Positions 1 to 11,200 of a stretch of DNA of 64,000 nucleotides are shown in pieces. Made by a program: the position numbers and the translations under genes. The first letter of the stretch is position 1. Each line of letters begins with the position of its first letter. Below the pieces are notes generated by a model. The model searched no databases. It was not told where the DNA came from and saw only the letters and a program-made list of their open reading frames with translations. The DNA comes from Dolomedes plantarius (lineage: Eukaryota > Arthropoda > Arachnida > Araneae > Dolomedidae), in contig OU015490.1 in NCBI GenBank assembly GCA_907164885.2, forward strand, positions 215,145,134 through 215,209,133, written 5' to 3'.

Positions 1-146
1 CAAAATACTTAGCTCCCACCAAGCAATGAGACACGAAACTCATGCACACTTTATAGACATAGTAGGGATAAATATCGCCGTATAAGGGAAATTTTTATTG
101 TTGCCAACTTATTTTAAAACGATTCACACAATCTTTATTGTCTAAA

Positions 147-551
147 TTAAAAAAACTGTGTTAGAATTGATACGATGAAATTCACAGGAAAACCCTGGTC
201 AATAGCTATAGTTATGAACTTAATTATACTGACGTCCATAGTTTTTTTGTTTGAATGTACACGTTGACAACGTATTAACTGGTTAGTAACTATATTTTGT
301 TTAATATTTAAATGTAGAGCATTATTCCAATTCATAATCCTAACAGTTTTAAAGTTGTAAAAATCGCGTTTATCATATAGACTGTATGATATTAGATTTT
401 GATTAACATTTAAACTCAAGTCTAAAAATACCAAATTTCCCTCGTTATCTTTATCAGTCTCCACCAATTTAAGATTTTTAGGGTAAAAATTAATATCTAT
501 TGCATTTAAGTTTTCATTAAAACATATGAGTATATCATCTACATACGACGT
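147..551 (-). pseudogene. Reverse transcriptase C-terminal fragment (YVDD and YDKR motifs)
   Basis: On the minus strand an open frame runs from about 551 to a stop near 147. It begins with the catalytic box SYVDDILIC (YVDD codons at 534-545). It continues with a spacer ending in FLDLSL, then YSLYDKRDFYNFKTV and NQLIRCQRVHS. This order (YxDD, FLDL, YDKRD, QLIR) is the C-terminal half of an invertebrate retroelement reverse transcriptase related to types whose upstream part carries PKxHK; I do not assign the clade. The fingers and palm upstream of YVDD are missing, because the sequence changes abruptly into a Tigger-like relic at about 552-562. A paralogous copy lies at 29190-30122. The frame is intact over about 130 codons, but the element is truncated and surely inactive. 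Confidence 0.8.
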
Positions 552-555
552 GTCG

Positions 556-985
556 TTGTAAAAACCTCACTAACCATCCATTTCTTCTAGAATATTTCGG
601 GCTTCCAGTGTAAGACGATGAACTAGACGGCTCCAAATCCTTCAGAAGATTAAAAACCATATAGATTTCTCTTTAATTAATTCTACGTCAATGGGGATTC
701 GTTTTTGAGTTAATTCTTGAATCACAATATGAGCGCCTTTTCTGTTTTCTTCTATCAAAAAGTTTCTTGAATACGATGCTAGTTTAGCGCTTTCGTTTAT
801 TGCACAATTACTAGATTTATTTCACCTGCACGTTTTTGTATGCCTTTTATAGTGGATTCTCCTAATCCAAATTATTTACCAAGAGCTGGGGATCCTTCAC
901 CTTCTGCTATTCGTTTTAAAATGGTAGTTTCTATGAAAATTGCCTTTCTCTTCGCTTTGTTTTTGCCCTTATTCCTTTTCAGGGA
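556..985 (-). pseudogene. pogo/Tigger-like transposase N-terminal relic (CENP-B-type HTH)
   Basis: Read on the minus strand from 985, with several frame changes, the pieces line up with the DNA-binding half of Tigger/CENP-B-like proteins. They are KRKAIFIETT, LKRIAEGEGSPALGK, FGLGESTIKGIQKRAGEI, then KGAHIVIQELTQKRIPIDVE and LIKEKS, then EPSSSSSYTGSPKYSRRN and GWLVRF. The first block is the psq-like helix-turn-helix. The second is the CENP-B-type HTH that binds the terminal repeats. In-frame stops (for example after SPALGK) and frameshifts make it a dead copy. It stops at GWLVRF, where the DDE domain should follow, and reverse-transcriptase sequence begins instead. One element therefore probably inserted into, or was truncated against, the other. 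Confidence 0.72.
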
Positions 986-1384
986 TTAACTCTAAAAATA
1001 AAATAAAAATCCCAAAAATTTATATCTAAATAGGAAAAATAACAAATTTAACTTCAATTTACGCTTTGAAATGAATCTTATCTTAATTGTCCAAGAATAT
1101 TAAAGAACTTTGAAGGACGTAAATTAAATAATGCGGTTATATAATTCAATACATATGTAATGCAATTGGCTGACGCAATATATACTGCCTTTTATTTGCA
1201 AATCAGCATCAGTACATATGTAATGTGACGAAATATCAAAAATCGAAGAAACTATATGGCCTATCAAACCTTCTAATCTTTTTATTGATAACTTCGAATA
1301 TGTTCTAATTTGATTGAAATTTTCATATAACGCACATAAAAAATCGCACAAAAAAAGACCGCACAAAAACAGGTTTGAGTTTAC

Positions 1385-1407
1385 TTACACACACACACAC
1401 ACACCCA

Positions 1408-1474
<67 letters not shown>

Positions 1475-1499
1475 TATATATATATAAATATATATATGT
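1385..1499. repeat. Compound microsatellite (CA)n-(TA)n
   Basis: A (CA)n block with one CCCAACA interruption passes into (TA)n with two short slips. The open frames here that read TYIYIY are products of the repeat and are not genes. Confidence 0.95.
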
Positions 1500-1640
1500 A
1501 TCTCTAGACCTAGATTTCACCCTTATTTTGTGTCCTTCAACAAGGTTTAACGAATAAGTTCGCTGGAAAGAAGGGATTCCTGATGCGGAATTTCTGTTAA
1601 CTCTTACTGATGACTGACGAAGAGCAGTCAATCAACTCAC

Positions 1641-1798
1641 TTTGAAAGCACTACCTTCTATTATCAATTGTGGCGCAAAATTTATAGGTGATGACAAAAT
1701 GCTTAAAATAGGCCAAAGAGACGGAGATGCTACGTAAAACTCATCGCTGATGCCTTGAGGAGAAGCCGATACCAAGGGGAAACCTCCTCCAAGGCTGT
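1641..1798 (-). CDS. Candidate internal exon, protein not recognised
   Basis: A 158-nt minus-strand segment with an open frame lies between a good acceptor (pyrimidine-rich tract ending in CTTACAG at 1805-1799) and a perfect GTGAGT donor (1640-1635). A TGA follows two codons past the donor, as expected for intron sequence. The frame reads SLGGGFPLVSASPQG at its start and ends with LIIEGSAFK. Composition is clearly coding-like and richer in GC than its surroundings. It would begin one base into a codon and end in phase 0. The neuroligin first exon 4.4 kb upstream on this strand also ends after one base of a codon, so direct splicing would be in frame. The encoded residues do not resemble the neuroligin segment expected there, so membership of that gene is only a possibility. 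I do not recognise the protein. Confidence 0.4.
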
Positions 1799-1805
1799 CT
1801 GTAAG

Positions 1806-2590
1806 AAGGAGATGTATATTCTTGCTTTCTTCTTGTTTCTTTCGCATAATAAGAGTATAGTTCCTGTGTTTATAATTGATAAAATGTATTTGTTGCATAA
1901 CAATTTTTGTACGTTTATTTCTAATTAAAACCATAGCTTTTATATTTAATATATTTTTTAAAATTCTCATATTTTAAATTATGCAAATGATTAAGTTATC
2001 CGAATTAAACATACATTAAAGGATATTAAAATCGTGCTCCAAGCATTATAATTTCACTATATGAGATATTAAAATCTATTTATAACATTTTCAATAATTT
2101 TTCGGCATTTGGTTCCATCATCAACGTTCCATTCAGGCAGTCTAGGCGGATTATTCTTACTGATCACTTGTTTGCAAACCTCCAAGTTTACATGAAAGTC
2201 AGACAAAAATCAGGTACATGTCTTAATGGTAAGTTTTTAAAACATGTTAAAACAATCATTTTTAGCTGACCTTTAAATTCTTATTAAGATTAAACACAAA
2301 TATCAGAGCTAATAATACATTTTGAATCAGGAAAGCGTGTCCAAAATTTAAGATAATAGTATTTTTTTAAATTACATGAAATCTATAAATTTCCTTTACA
2401 GCATATTTCATTAGTCCGAAAAATAATATTCGAAATAAAAATTTCATGAAAAATAGCATTTGAAGAAGGAACTACCGTATCAAACATAGTTCAATAGTTT
2501 ACTTATCGCTTAAGGAATCCTATCACTTAAAGAGACCATAGTAACATTTCTGGCAGCTTTACGACCAGAATCTAAAACAGCGAGTTTGTG
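1806..2590. other. AT-rich non-coding stretch
   Basis: The region upstream (minus sense) of the candidate exon is AT-rich. I see no convincing gene, RNA gene or element end in it. Confidence 0.6.
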
Positions 2591-3830
2591 TTATGCAGAT
2601 AGTTTGAAAATGTATTAGTAAATATTTATGAAATGGAAATTATAGCGCCAAAAGTTATACCAGACTTTACAAATTTAATCAGCAAGGCAATTTATTTTCC
2701 TGTAAATAATTGTAAAATTTTTCACTCTTTGATTTATCGATTTCATTAAATGTAGATTTACTTGATAATTTATAGATCTTTAAGGATTAATAAGAGAGAT
2801 AATCACAGAAATGCTCTGTCAACTTTTAAAATTGTTTAATAAAATGTCAAATTGAATCCCTGACCTTTTTTATATTTATTTCGACATATATAGTTTCATA
2901 AAAGATTATCTAAATTCCATATTTTGAAAACATTTTCCCCTATTAAAAAATATTTTATTTTTGCATCGTACTAGAGTGATTTACTTCTAGAATCTAAAAA
3001 AATAAGATTGTTTTACCTAGACCGTTTAAATAATATCAGTAGATATTTATTTAACAGTATTTTATAGCGCCAAAATGATACTTTAGAAATTTAATCAGAA
3101 AGGCAAATATTTTTCATTAATTATTATAATTATATTATTACTATTATTAATTTTTTGCCATAATATTGACTAGATTGTATTCTATCAATTTCATTTCATT
3201 TCAGATATACATGGTAGTTTGATAGATCTTTAAGGATTCAGGAGTAATGAGCGCAATAGTTTCAAATAAATTCTGTCAACTTTTAAAAATATTCAATTTA
3301 ATGTCAAATTAAGTCACCCAGAACTTTTGTTTCAACTATTATTGTTTCACAAACAATTTATCTATATTTCCATAATTGGAAACATAACGTTATTTTTTAT
3401 GGTAAAATATTTTTATTGTTGATCGTACTTTTTCGAGAGAAATTGCAAATAAATCATTTATATTTTCTTTAAAATATTATAAAAAAACTTACCTTAAAGG
3501 GGAGAGATTGCATTATATCGGTTTCATTTGAATGTATATTTACTCGATATTTTGAGAAGCCCTTTAAGAATTATCGAAGAGTAAAGAAAACCTTTAAAGC
3601 TTTCTAGAAATATGATAAACTCTATCAAATTTTTAAAAGTATTTTATTAACTGTCAAATTAAATCACTCATACTTTTTTTGTTGGTAAATAGATAGTTTC
3701 ATCAAAAAATTATCTAAATACCATATTTTGAAAACATGATATTTTTTTTCTTTCAAACAGTTTTTATGGTTGATCCGCACTTTTTTGACAGGAAATTGCA
3801 TAATTTGAATAGTGTCGAAAAAAATTAGCA
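2590..3830. repeat. Diverged tandem repeat, unit about 350-450 bp, three copies
   Basis: The same word order recurs three times: TTTATAGCGCCAAAA, GATCTTTAAGGATT, CTGTCAACTTTTAAAA, GTCAAATTAAATCAC, then a block reading ATTATCTAAAT and ATGGTTGATC. Markers for the last block are near 2893, 3345 and 3697. The third copy has lost the GCGCCAAAA marker. The copies are well diverged and contain no long open frame. Confidence 0.7.
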
Positions 3831-5734
3831 ATCTTCATCAGAAATTTTATTTTTTCAGGGAAAGGCAAAGAACTATATTATTAATTTTTTGAAAATATAA
3901 ATATTGAATTTCCTTTAGAAAATTCCCATATTAGGTTGTATAGTAAGCCCTACTCTAAAAATTTTCGCTTTTAACTCATTGAAACACTATAGAAAAGTAT
4001 CCTTAACTTAGTTTTGAAGTAATAGGGAGGTATTGCACACTGCGCATTTCTAAGTTAATAGACATAACTACGAAACTGAATGAAATAAATAGCTTTTCAG
4101 TCACAATTTATTATTCTCTAAAGAACTATTAAAATTTTAGGCTCAGATAGCTTTATGGTACTGTCATTATTTATAATTTAATGAATGGGAAATTTTCCTT
4201 CAGATCCAATTAATCCTAAAAGACAATTCAGGAAGCGGATAATTATACTTGCCCCTTTTCATTAATACTGAATAAGACTTTAACAAAACCGTTTACTCTA
4301 TTTGAAGTTAATAATCTATAGCTGCAAACAGTATTTTTTTCCCATTCTGGCAAATGAAAAGCCTTTGAAACACTTAATTAGTTCTCCATTTATCTTATAA
4401 ATTAAATAGAGTGTTCATTGCAATGCTCAGTATTTAAAAGAGATCACAGAAAATTACTTTTAAAGTTTAGAAAATGTAGAAAATTAGTAAAAAACTGTTC
4501 CATCACGGTAGGAAAAGTTTACAAAATTTCGAGAAATATAGCATCGCAGATGAATTTAATCACCATTATGCAATATAATGCAGATGTATTTAAATTAAAT
4601 GTATTATTTGCTATTGAATTGAAATGAAAATTTGGAATTCGAATTGAGAGCCCAATCAAAAATCCTTTTCACTCTAATTAATTTTGCTTTATCATACAAA
4701 CTGTTGAAATTTTAGTTCTATGTTCCAGTCTGCGATTGTGTGCATCTATATAACATTCCAACAGAGTATAAAATAAATTTTTATTTTTTTCTTTCTCCGT
4801 ATGGATTTATTATGTAGGAATGCATATCTTAAAACCTACTAAAACTCGAAAAACATGTGTTAAATATCTAAAAATACAATGAAATCTCGAAAATCTAAAA
4901 TCTCGAAAAAATGTTAAATATCTAATATTTGAAATATATATGCATTTATGTACATATTGTTTTAGTAATGAAAATTGAAAGGCTTTAGTTTTTTTCATTA
5001 TCCTAATTATTTCATCCATATGATATATTAATGAATCTATGAATGTCTCTGAAAAATAATGTAAGAAAATATGAACAAAATTAAACAACTAAGAGCTTTT
5101 ATGACACGTATCAAATGTTGTCCAAGTAAATGATATGTTTATTATTTAAGTGAAATATTGATTTTATATCCCGACTAAAAGAATTTAAACAAAATGTAAT
5201 GTATACGTTGTAATGCACTTTTTGCTAGAATAAACGTACATAGAAAATAAGTAAAATACATATACATGTTTTAAACTTGCATGTGTTTATGAGTAATAGT
5301 CAAGTAAATTTAGGTATTGATACAGATTATTCTGATTACTAAATTTTGAAAAAATTTCCGTAATTGAAAAAAAAATAATTTTGTTTTGATTTCTCGTACT
5401 CGAGTTACCTTTATGCAAGATCCTATCACCAATAATGTTATACTGAATACAGAGAAATATAAGAAGAGAGTAATCAGAGAGAAACATGATTTAGTATTCA
5501 TTCTGATATCATCGCTAAGTATCTGGTTTGTAGGGGAAACAACATAAAATATTTACAATCTCTTACCATTGCAATCATCTTTATTTTACACAAAGCCTTT
5601 TTTCTTGTCTCGAAGGTGATTCTAGAATTGCATGCATATATCATGTCTACTCTTGCACATACAAACACATATTATATGCACATATTATATGCATACAAAC
5701 ATATTGAGATATTTTTGTAGATCCATACCTGTAT
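3831..5734. other. AT-rich non-coding stretch, probably intronic
   Basis: Nothing here resembles a protein or RNA gene. Short local repeats occur near 4850-4930 (TGTTAAATATCTAA twice) and 5660-5700 (ACATATTATATGCA). It probably belongs to the first neuroligin intron. Confidence 0.55.
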
Positions 5735-6280
5735 CATGTGTTCGTAGATTCTAAGACTTTATTTTTAAATGCAAGTATATTTTATCCATTTGAATGTAAT
5801 AAAATATATGAATATTTAAGTTTGACTGCATATTTAAATAAATTCCAAAGAAAATATTGAATTTCTTCATATGAAACGCTAGCAATAGTGTAGATATTAA
5901 GATACAAGTATTATGTATATTTACAAGCATTATGTATTCACCCATTCTATAATTTCCGTTTAGTAGTATATTTAATCCGATGGAATACAATGCATTCTAT
6001 ATGTATATTTATTGGATTACATATGCAAATAACTATTAAAGAAATATTAAATTCCTTTATACTGACCACTAGCAGGAGAGCTAGTAGTTAAGCTACAAGT
6101 ATTATGTGTACCTATATTCTAAGATTTTATTTTTAGTACAAATATATTTAATCTTATTGAATGCAATGAAAATATTTGTATATCTATTTTGTCCGAAATT
6201 TGTAAATAATTACTAGAGAAAATATTAAATTTCTTTGAACTCACCACTAGCAGGAGTGTAGATATTAAGATACAGACAAT
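5735..6280. repeat. Three tandem copies of the neuroligin exon/intron boundary region
   Basis: A unit of about 160-190 bp occurs at roughly 5755-5925, 5960-6110 and 6117-6280. Each copy has CTTTATTTTTA, then a tract ending ATATTTAATC, then AAAATATTAAATTTCTT, then a CTAGCA segment followed by ATATTAAGATACA. In the third copy the last block is the true end of the neuroligin coding exon with its donor. The other two carry degenerate versions of the same exon end (for example ACTAGCAGGAGAGC at 6062). The ACTCAC donor complement is CTGACC in the middle copy and is lost in the first. The neuroligin donor was therefore duplicated into its own intron and the extra copies decayed. Confidence 0.75.
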
Positions 6281-6686
6281 CTTCACTTTGATTGGTAAGA
6301 AACGGTATGAGTCTCTTCAAATAGTCCAAGCGTCCAGCGGGCATCCTTTTTAAAGCTTCCGTCTCATTCGAAATGTCGGGTAACTTCTGTGGACAAACAG
6401 GACTCAGGTGGTCAGCAGACCGAACACCTTTCCAGTGTGGAGGCGTCACGGGAGGCATGAATCTTAACGAACCTGTAGGAACGCCTGCGTATGGTACACC
6501 AAGAAACTTCTCTACAGGCTGGAGATGTTTGTTAGACAGCGTGATTATAACACCCCGTAAAGATCCATACTTCGTTGACACCACGCGCGTGCTTGGACGT
6601 TGGCTTCCAGTTATGGTCAACAATAATCCAAAAGTACAAAATGATAAGGTTAGTTTCGTAAACACGTTTGGCGGCGTTGGAAACAT
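6245..6686 (-). CDS. Neuroligin-like first coding exon (signal peptide and start of cholinesterase-like domain)
   Basis: Neuroligins are postsynaptic type I membrane proteins with a catalytically inactive carboxylesterase-like ectodomain that binds neurexin. This exon encodes the first 147 codons plus one base. The ATG at 6686 is the first in frame after an in-frame TAA about 40 bases upstream. A hydrophobic signal peptide spans about residues 12-27 (LTLSFCTFGLLLTI). It is followed by VVSTKYGSLRGV, then FLGVPYAGVPTGSLRFMPP, then a conserved cysteine in PVCPQ. Next comes the type-B carboxylesterase signature SEDCLYLNIYTP, whose cysteine pairs with the earlier one in the family. Glycosylation sequons NET and NQS are present. 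The exon ends at 6245 before GTGAGT (6244-6239). Vertebrate neuroligins also have an exon boundary at this point in the protein. The remaining exons should lie at lower coordinates on this strand but are not recognisable here. The frame is intact. Confidence 0.9.
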
Positions 6687-6729
6687 TATGTCTGCGAAGT
6701 CACTGTTGTCTAGCAGGAGACGCGTTTAA

Positions 6730-7619
6730 GTACAGGTACAAGAACCAGAGAATTTGATTGAACATTTTTTAGTAGTGGCTTATATTTCATAGCAAATCCA
6801 GAGCTACCAGGCATTTTTCTTAATGTCCAGAACCGTTTTCAGAATTTTACCAGTTTGGAACCATTTTACCATACTGCGATCTCATAAAAGAGATTATTCC
6901 TACGCATTACAAATAATCACATACTTAGCAAATTTTGTAACATTTTTATTTAAAGTTTCATAATATGAAATAGGTTTGTTTTTTTCAATGGATATGAATG
7001 AATCAGAAACTAAATCTTTAAATTTATAGCATCATAATTTTAAAACAATTTTATTCTTTTAAATAATTATAACATTATAAGTGCTCATGCACTAGCTATT
7101 ACAATCAAGCGTATATAAATAACTTTAATGAGGGAATTTAAATAAAAATTCAAAGTTCTGAATTATGATAAAGAATATAATTTCGTTAAAAAAAATTTAG
7201 AATTTCTAAACCAAGAAATTTTTTTTAATAATCTACCAATGCATAGAGACAAAGTATATTAACTAATCAGGTGAATGAAAAAATAAAATTGCATACTAGT
7301 TTGCATAAAAATCATAAAATGCATAAAACAATTATTCAATTACAAATACGCATTAGCTTTAAATATCAGCTTCCGTTTAAAAGCATATGTTTTGTTTATA
7401 AATACGCTGACTTATTATATAAGTAACTTCCTCCGCCTCTCATAATACCTAATCAATAAATAATAGGCATTAATTACCTTCATCGGCATCGGAAATATTT
7501 AAAAACCAATTAAGAGCAAGAAATAGCTGGTACCGTTTCCTATATCGACCTCAAAAAACGTGCCACCGAGATAAAACATAAAAGCAATAAAATAAAAAAA
7601 ATAAAAATAAACTTTTATA
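6730..7619. other. AT-rich stretch upstream of the neuroligin exon
   Basis: This is the 5' UTR or first intron of the neuroligin-like gene by position. I see no open frame, RNA gene or element end. Confidence 0.55.
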
Positions 7620-8060
7620 TTTTTTATTTCCCTCGGAACGAGCAGGAAAGATTTACTGACTTTGTCCCACTTCAACGCTGAGAGTCATCTGATGCATGTG
7701 CTTCCAGTAGCCTGAGCCACGCTCTCACATTACGCATGCGCAGGAAATGGCGGAAAAAGGAGCAAAGCACAGAGAGTCGGAGGAGTTTTCTCTCTACGAA
7801 TGATCAGGGTTCAGATCGCGCCCCCTATGTGGAAAGAATTCCCGCTTTTGGGACCGGCCGACAGTTCATCGATTTTCGCAAGAGGAATTTGTTACGGTTT
7901 TCACACATTTTATTCGGAGTGTTACTTCTTCGCCAATTGGCAGCTATCGTTTTAGTTCGCTTTCTTATCGGTTATTCTTTGTGTATTCCTAAAGGGGGGG
8001 GAGGGAGAGAATGTCGTTTCTTATTGTCCAGTAGGGCATGACAAAAAGATATTTGTTGAC
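7620..8060. promoter_or_regulatory. GC-richer promoter-like island with NRF1-, YY1- and CTCF-like motifs
   Basis: After more than 800 bases of AT-rich sequence, composition rises sharply and CpG becomes frequent. TACGCATGCGCA (7731-7742) matches the NRF1 palindrome at 11 of 12 positions. The adjacent AGGAAATGGCGG combines an ETS-like core and a YY1-like AAATGGCGG. GCGCCCCCTATGTGG near 7819-7833 resembles a CTCF core with one extra base. It lies about 1.1 kb upstream of the minus-strand neuroligin ATG and at the edge of a tandem array, so it could be the neuroligin promoter or a bidirectional one. A 101-codon plus-strand frame at 7736-8041 shows no recognisable domain and I treat it as chance. 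Motif evidence only. Confidence 0.35.
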
Positions 8061-8214
8061 AGTCCTGCTCGGGGTGTCGTCACGGTTTAAATGGCGAAAG
8101 ATATTAATGCTATTCGCTTTGTTTTAATGAACGTTTTATCTTTGGATGGATCGAACAGTTCCCTTCGTTTAATCGAGGAAATAGCAAAAGAACTGCTTTA
8201 TATCAGCAAGCTGA

Positions 8215-11200
8215 AAAAAAAAAGTACCTTCTGCAAATAAAGAATGTGTAAGAATAAAGGAATAATGAGATACTTTTACCGTTAATATCAATGAGATTTA
8301 ATTCAGGGATATCACATACAGTATTTTATCCAGTCTCGGGATTTACACGACAAAAAAAACCTAGAAAATTGCATTAAATGGTTTTAAATTTAACAAATGA
8401 TACAACCGTTACGTTATGCATCTGTTTATCCTTTAATCCAAAGGATAGGAAAATAATTTTTATCACTAAGATTAAAAAATATATCTTCACCAATTAAAAG
8501 AAATTATAAGAATAAGGATAATTAGATAATTTTAACATTATATAAATAGAATTTAATTCATGGATAAACATTTACAGCACATTTATCCAGTCTCCAGGCT
8601 TTACACAAAAAACCAGAATGCCTTAAGTGTTTTTAATTGGGGCAAATAATACAGGTTAGAAATTAAGTATCAGTTTGTTCTTTAAATCAAAGCAATAGAA
8701 AAATTTCTCTTTTCAGGAAGATAAAAAAGTATCTTCCACAAATAAGAATAAGGAATAAGAAAGATACTTTTATTGTTAATATTATATATATTTAATTCAT
8801 GGTTATACGTATACGGTAATTTATCCGGTATCGGGAATTACCCGAAAAAGAACCAGAATGCATTAAATGGTTTTAAATTTATAATAATACATCTTATACG
8901 TTAAGCATCAGTTTCTGCTTTAAATCAAAGCCATAGAAAAATATTTCCCTTTTCAGTAAGATAAAAAAATGTATCTACCCAAATAAAGAATGTATACGAA
9001 TAAGGATAGTAAGATACTTTTATTGTAATATCATATATATTTATTTTATGTTATACGTATAGGGTAATTTTATCCGGTATCGGGAATTACAGAAAAAAAG
9101 AACCAGAATGCTTAAATGGTTTTAAATTTGACAAATTATACAGCTTATACGTTATGTATCAGTTTGTTTTTTCATTCAAAGTAATAGAAAAAATATTATC
9201 TTAGTAGTAAGATAAAAAAGGTATCTTCCACCACAATAAAGAATGCATAAGATAGAGAAATAAGAAGATACTTTTATTGTTAATATCATATATTTTAATT
9301 CATGGTTATACGTATACGGTAATTTTATCCAGTATCGAGAATTTCCAGAAAAAGAACCAGAATGTCTTAATGGTTTTAAATTTAACTAATAATACAGGTT
9401 ATACGTTAAGTATCAGTTTATTCTTTAACCAAAGCAATAGGAAAAATATTTCCCTTTTCAGTAAGATAAAAAAAAAGTATCTTCCACAAATAAAGAATGT
9501 ATAAGAATAAAAGGACAATAAGATACTTTTATTGTTAATATCATATATATTTAATTCATGGTTATACGTATAAGGTAATTTTATACAGTATGGGGAATTA
9601 CAAGAAAAATAACCAGAAATGCATTAAATGGTTTAAATTTAACAATAATACATCTTATACTTTATGTATCAGTTTTTCTTTTCATTCACAGTAATTAGAA
9701 AAAATTAATTATCTTATCAGTAAAATAAAAAGAAGTATATTCCACAAATAAAGAATGCATAAGAATAGAGGAATAATAGATACTTTATCGTTAATATTAT
9801 ATAGATATAATTGATGGATATAATTATACACTAATTTTATCCAGTCTCTGATTTAAACGAAAAAGAACCAGATAACATTCAATGGTTGTAAATTTTAGCA
9901 AATAACAGAGCTGTTAAGTTTTATATCAGTTTGTCGCTTAATCCAAAGCAATAGAAAAATAATTCCCTTTATCAGTGAGATAAAAAAATTATCTTAAATA
10001 AAGAATGTAGAAGAATAAAGGAATAGTAAGGTACTTTTATCGTTAATAGATTTAATTCATCGATATACATGTACAGTAATTTTATCCAGTCTCGGGATTT
10101 AAACGAAAAAAAACCAGATATGCATTCATTAGTTGTAAATTTAACAAATAGTAGAGCTTTTGAGTTTATATCAGTTTGTCGTTTAATCCAAAGCAATATG
10201 AAATAAATCCTTTATCATTAAGATAAAAAAATGTATGTTAAAAAATAAAGAATGTAGAAGAATAAATGAATAGTAAGGTGCTTTTGCTGTTACCATCATT
10301 AAGATCTATTCCATGGATATAAATATATAGCAATTTTATCCTGTGTATAGCAATTTTATCCTGGTTGAATAAGAACCAGAAATTCATTAATGATTTCTAA
10401 TTTTAGCATATAATATACAGTTTTACGTTATATATCAATTTATCCTTTATTCCAATGTAATAGTATCAGAATTCCTTTACAGTAAGATAAAAAGTATCTT
10501 AAAAGAATAAAGAATTTAGAAGAATAAAGGAATAAGATACTTTTACCGTTAATCCTTAAGATATAATACACGGATATAAATATACAACAATATTATCCAG
10601 TGTCAGGCTATGTAAGATCAAGAACCAGAAATTCATTTAAGTATACTTTTGAATTTTAGCATATAATATAGCTGATACATCATGTATCAGTTTATTCCAT
10701 TTTCTATACTACCAATATTGGAAAACATGTTAGACACCTCTACAAAGGTTTTCCCCGCCATACATGACATAAAATTATCTGAAACAAATAACGACTGTAT
10801 CTTAGCAAGCAGAAGAATGAAAAATAATAAGATACTTTTGGTAAAAATAACAATATGACCTAATGCATGGATATAAATTCACAGCATTTTTATCCAGTGT
10901 CAGGTTTTGTACGATTAAGAACCAGAAATTCATTAAATGGTTTCAAATTTTAGCATATAATATAGATGTTACGATATGTATCAGTTGGTCCTTTACTCCA
11001 ATGTAATAGCAAAATAATTACTTTAAAATTCAGATAATATAAGGCATCTTCTACAAAAAAAATGAAAAAATTATAAAGGAATGATACTTTGATCGTTATC
11101 ATTAAGATTTAATTGCTCTATAATTATATTTAATGGATATAAATATAGAGCAATTTTATCCAGGGTCAGGTCATGTAAGCAAAATAATCAAAATTGTTTA

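Noticed and set aside
1641..1798. Frame-keeping alternative cassette exon of neuroligin at splice site A
   Set aside because: Entry phase fits, but 158 nt is not a multiple of three and the residues do not resemble the family, so only an unidentified exon is reported.
6373..6729. 118-codon plus-strand frame over the neuroligin exon
   Set aside because: It is the antisense shadow of the neuroligin coding sequence, which has family motifs, a signal peptide and a donor.
7736..8041. 101-codon plus-strand frame in the GC-rich island
   Set aside because: No recognisable domain, and its start codon lies within the NRF1/YY1-like cluster; chance openness in GC-richer DNA is more likely.
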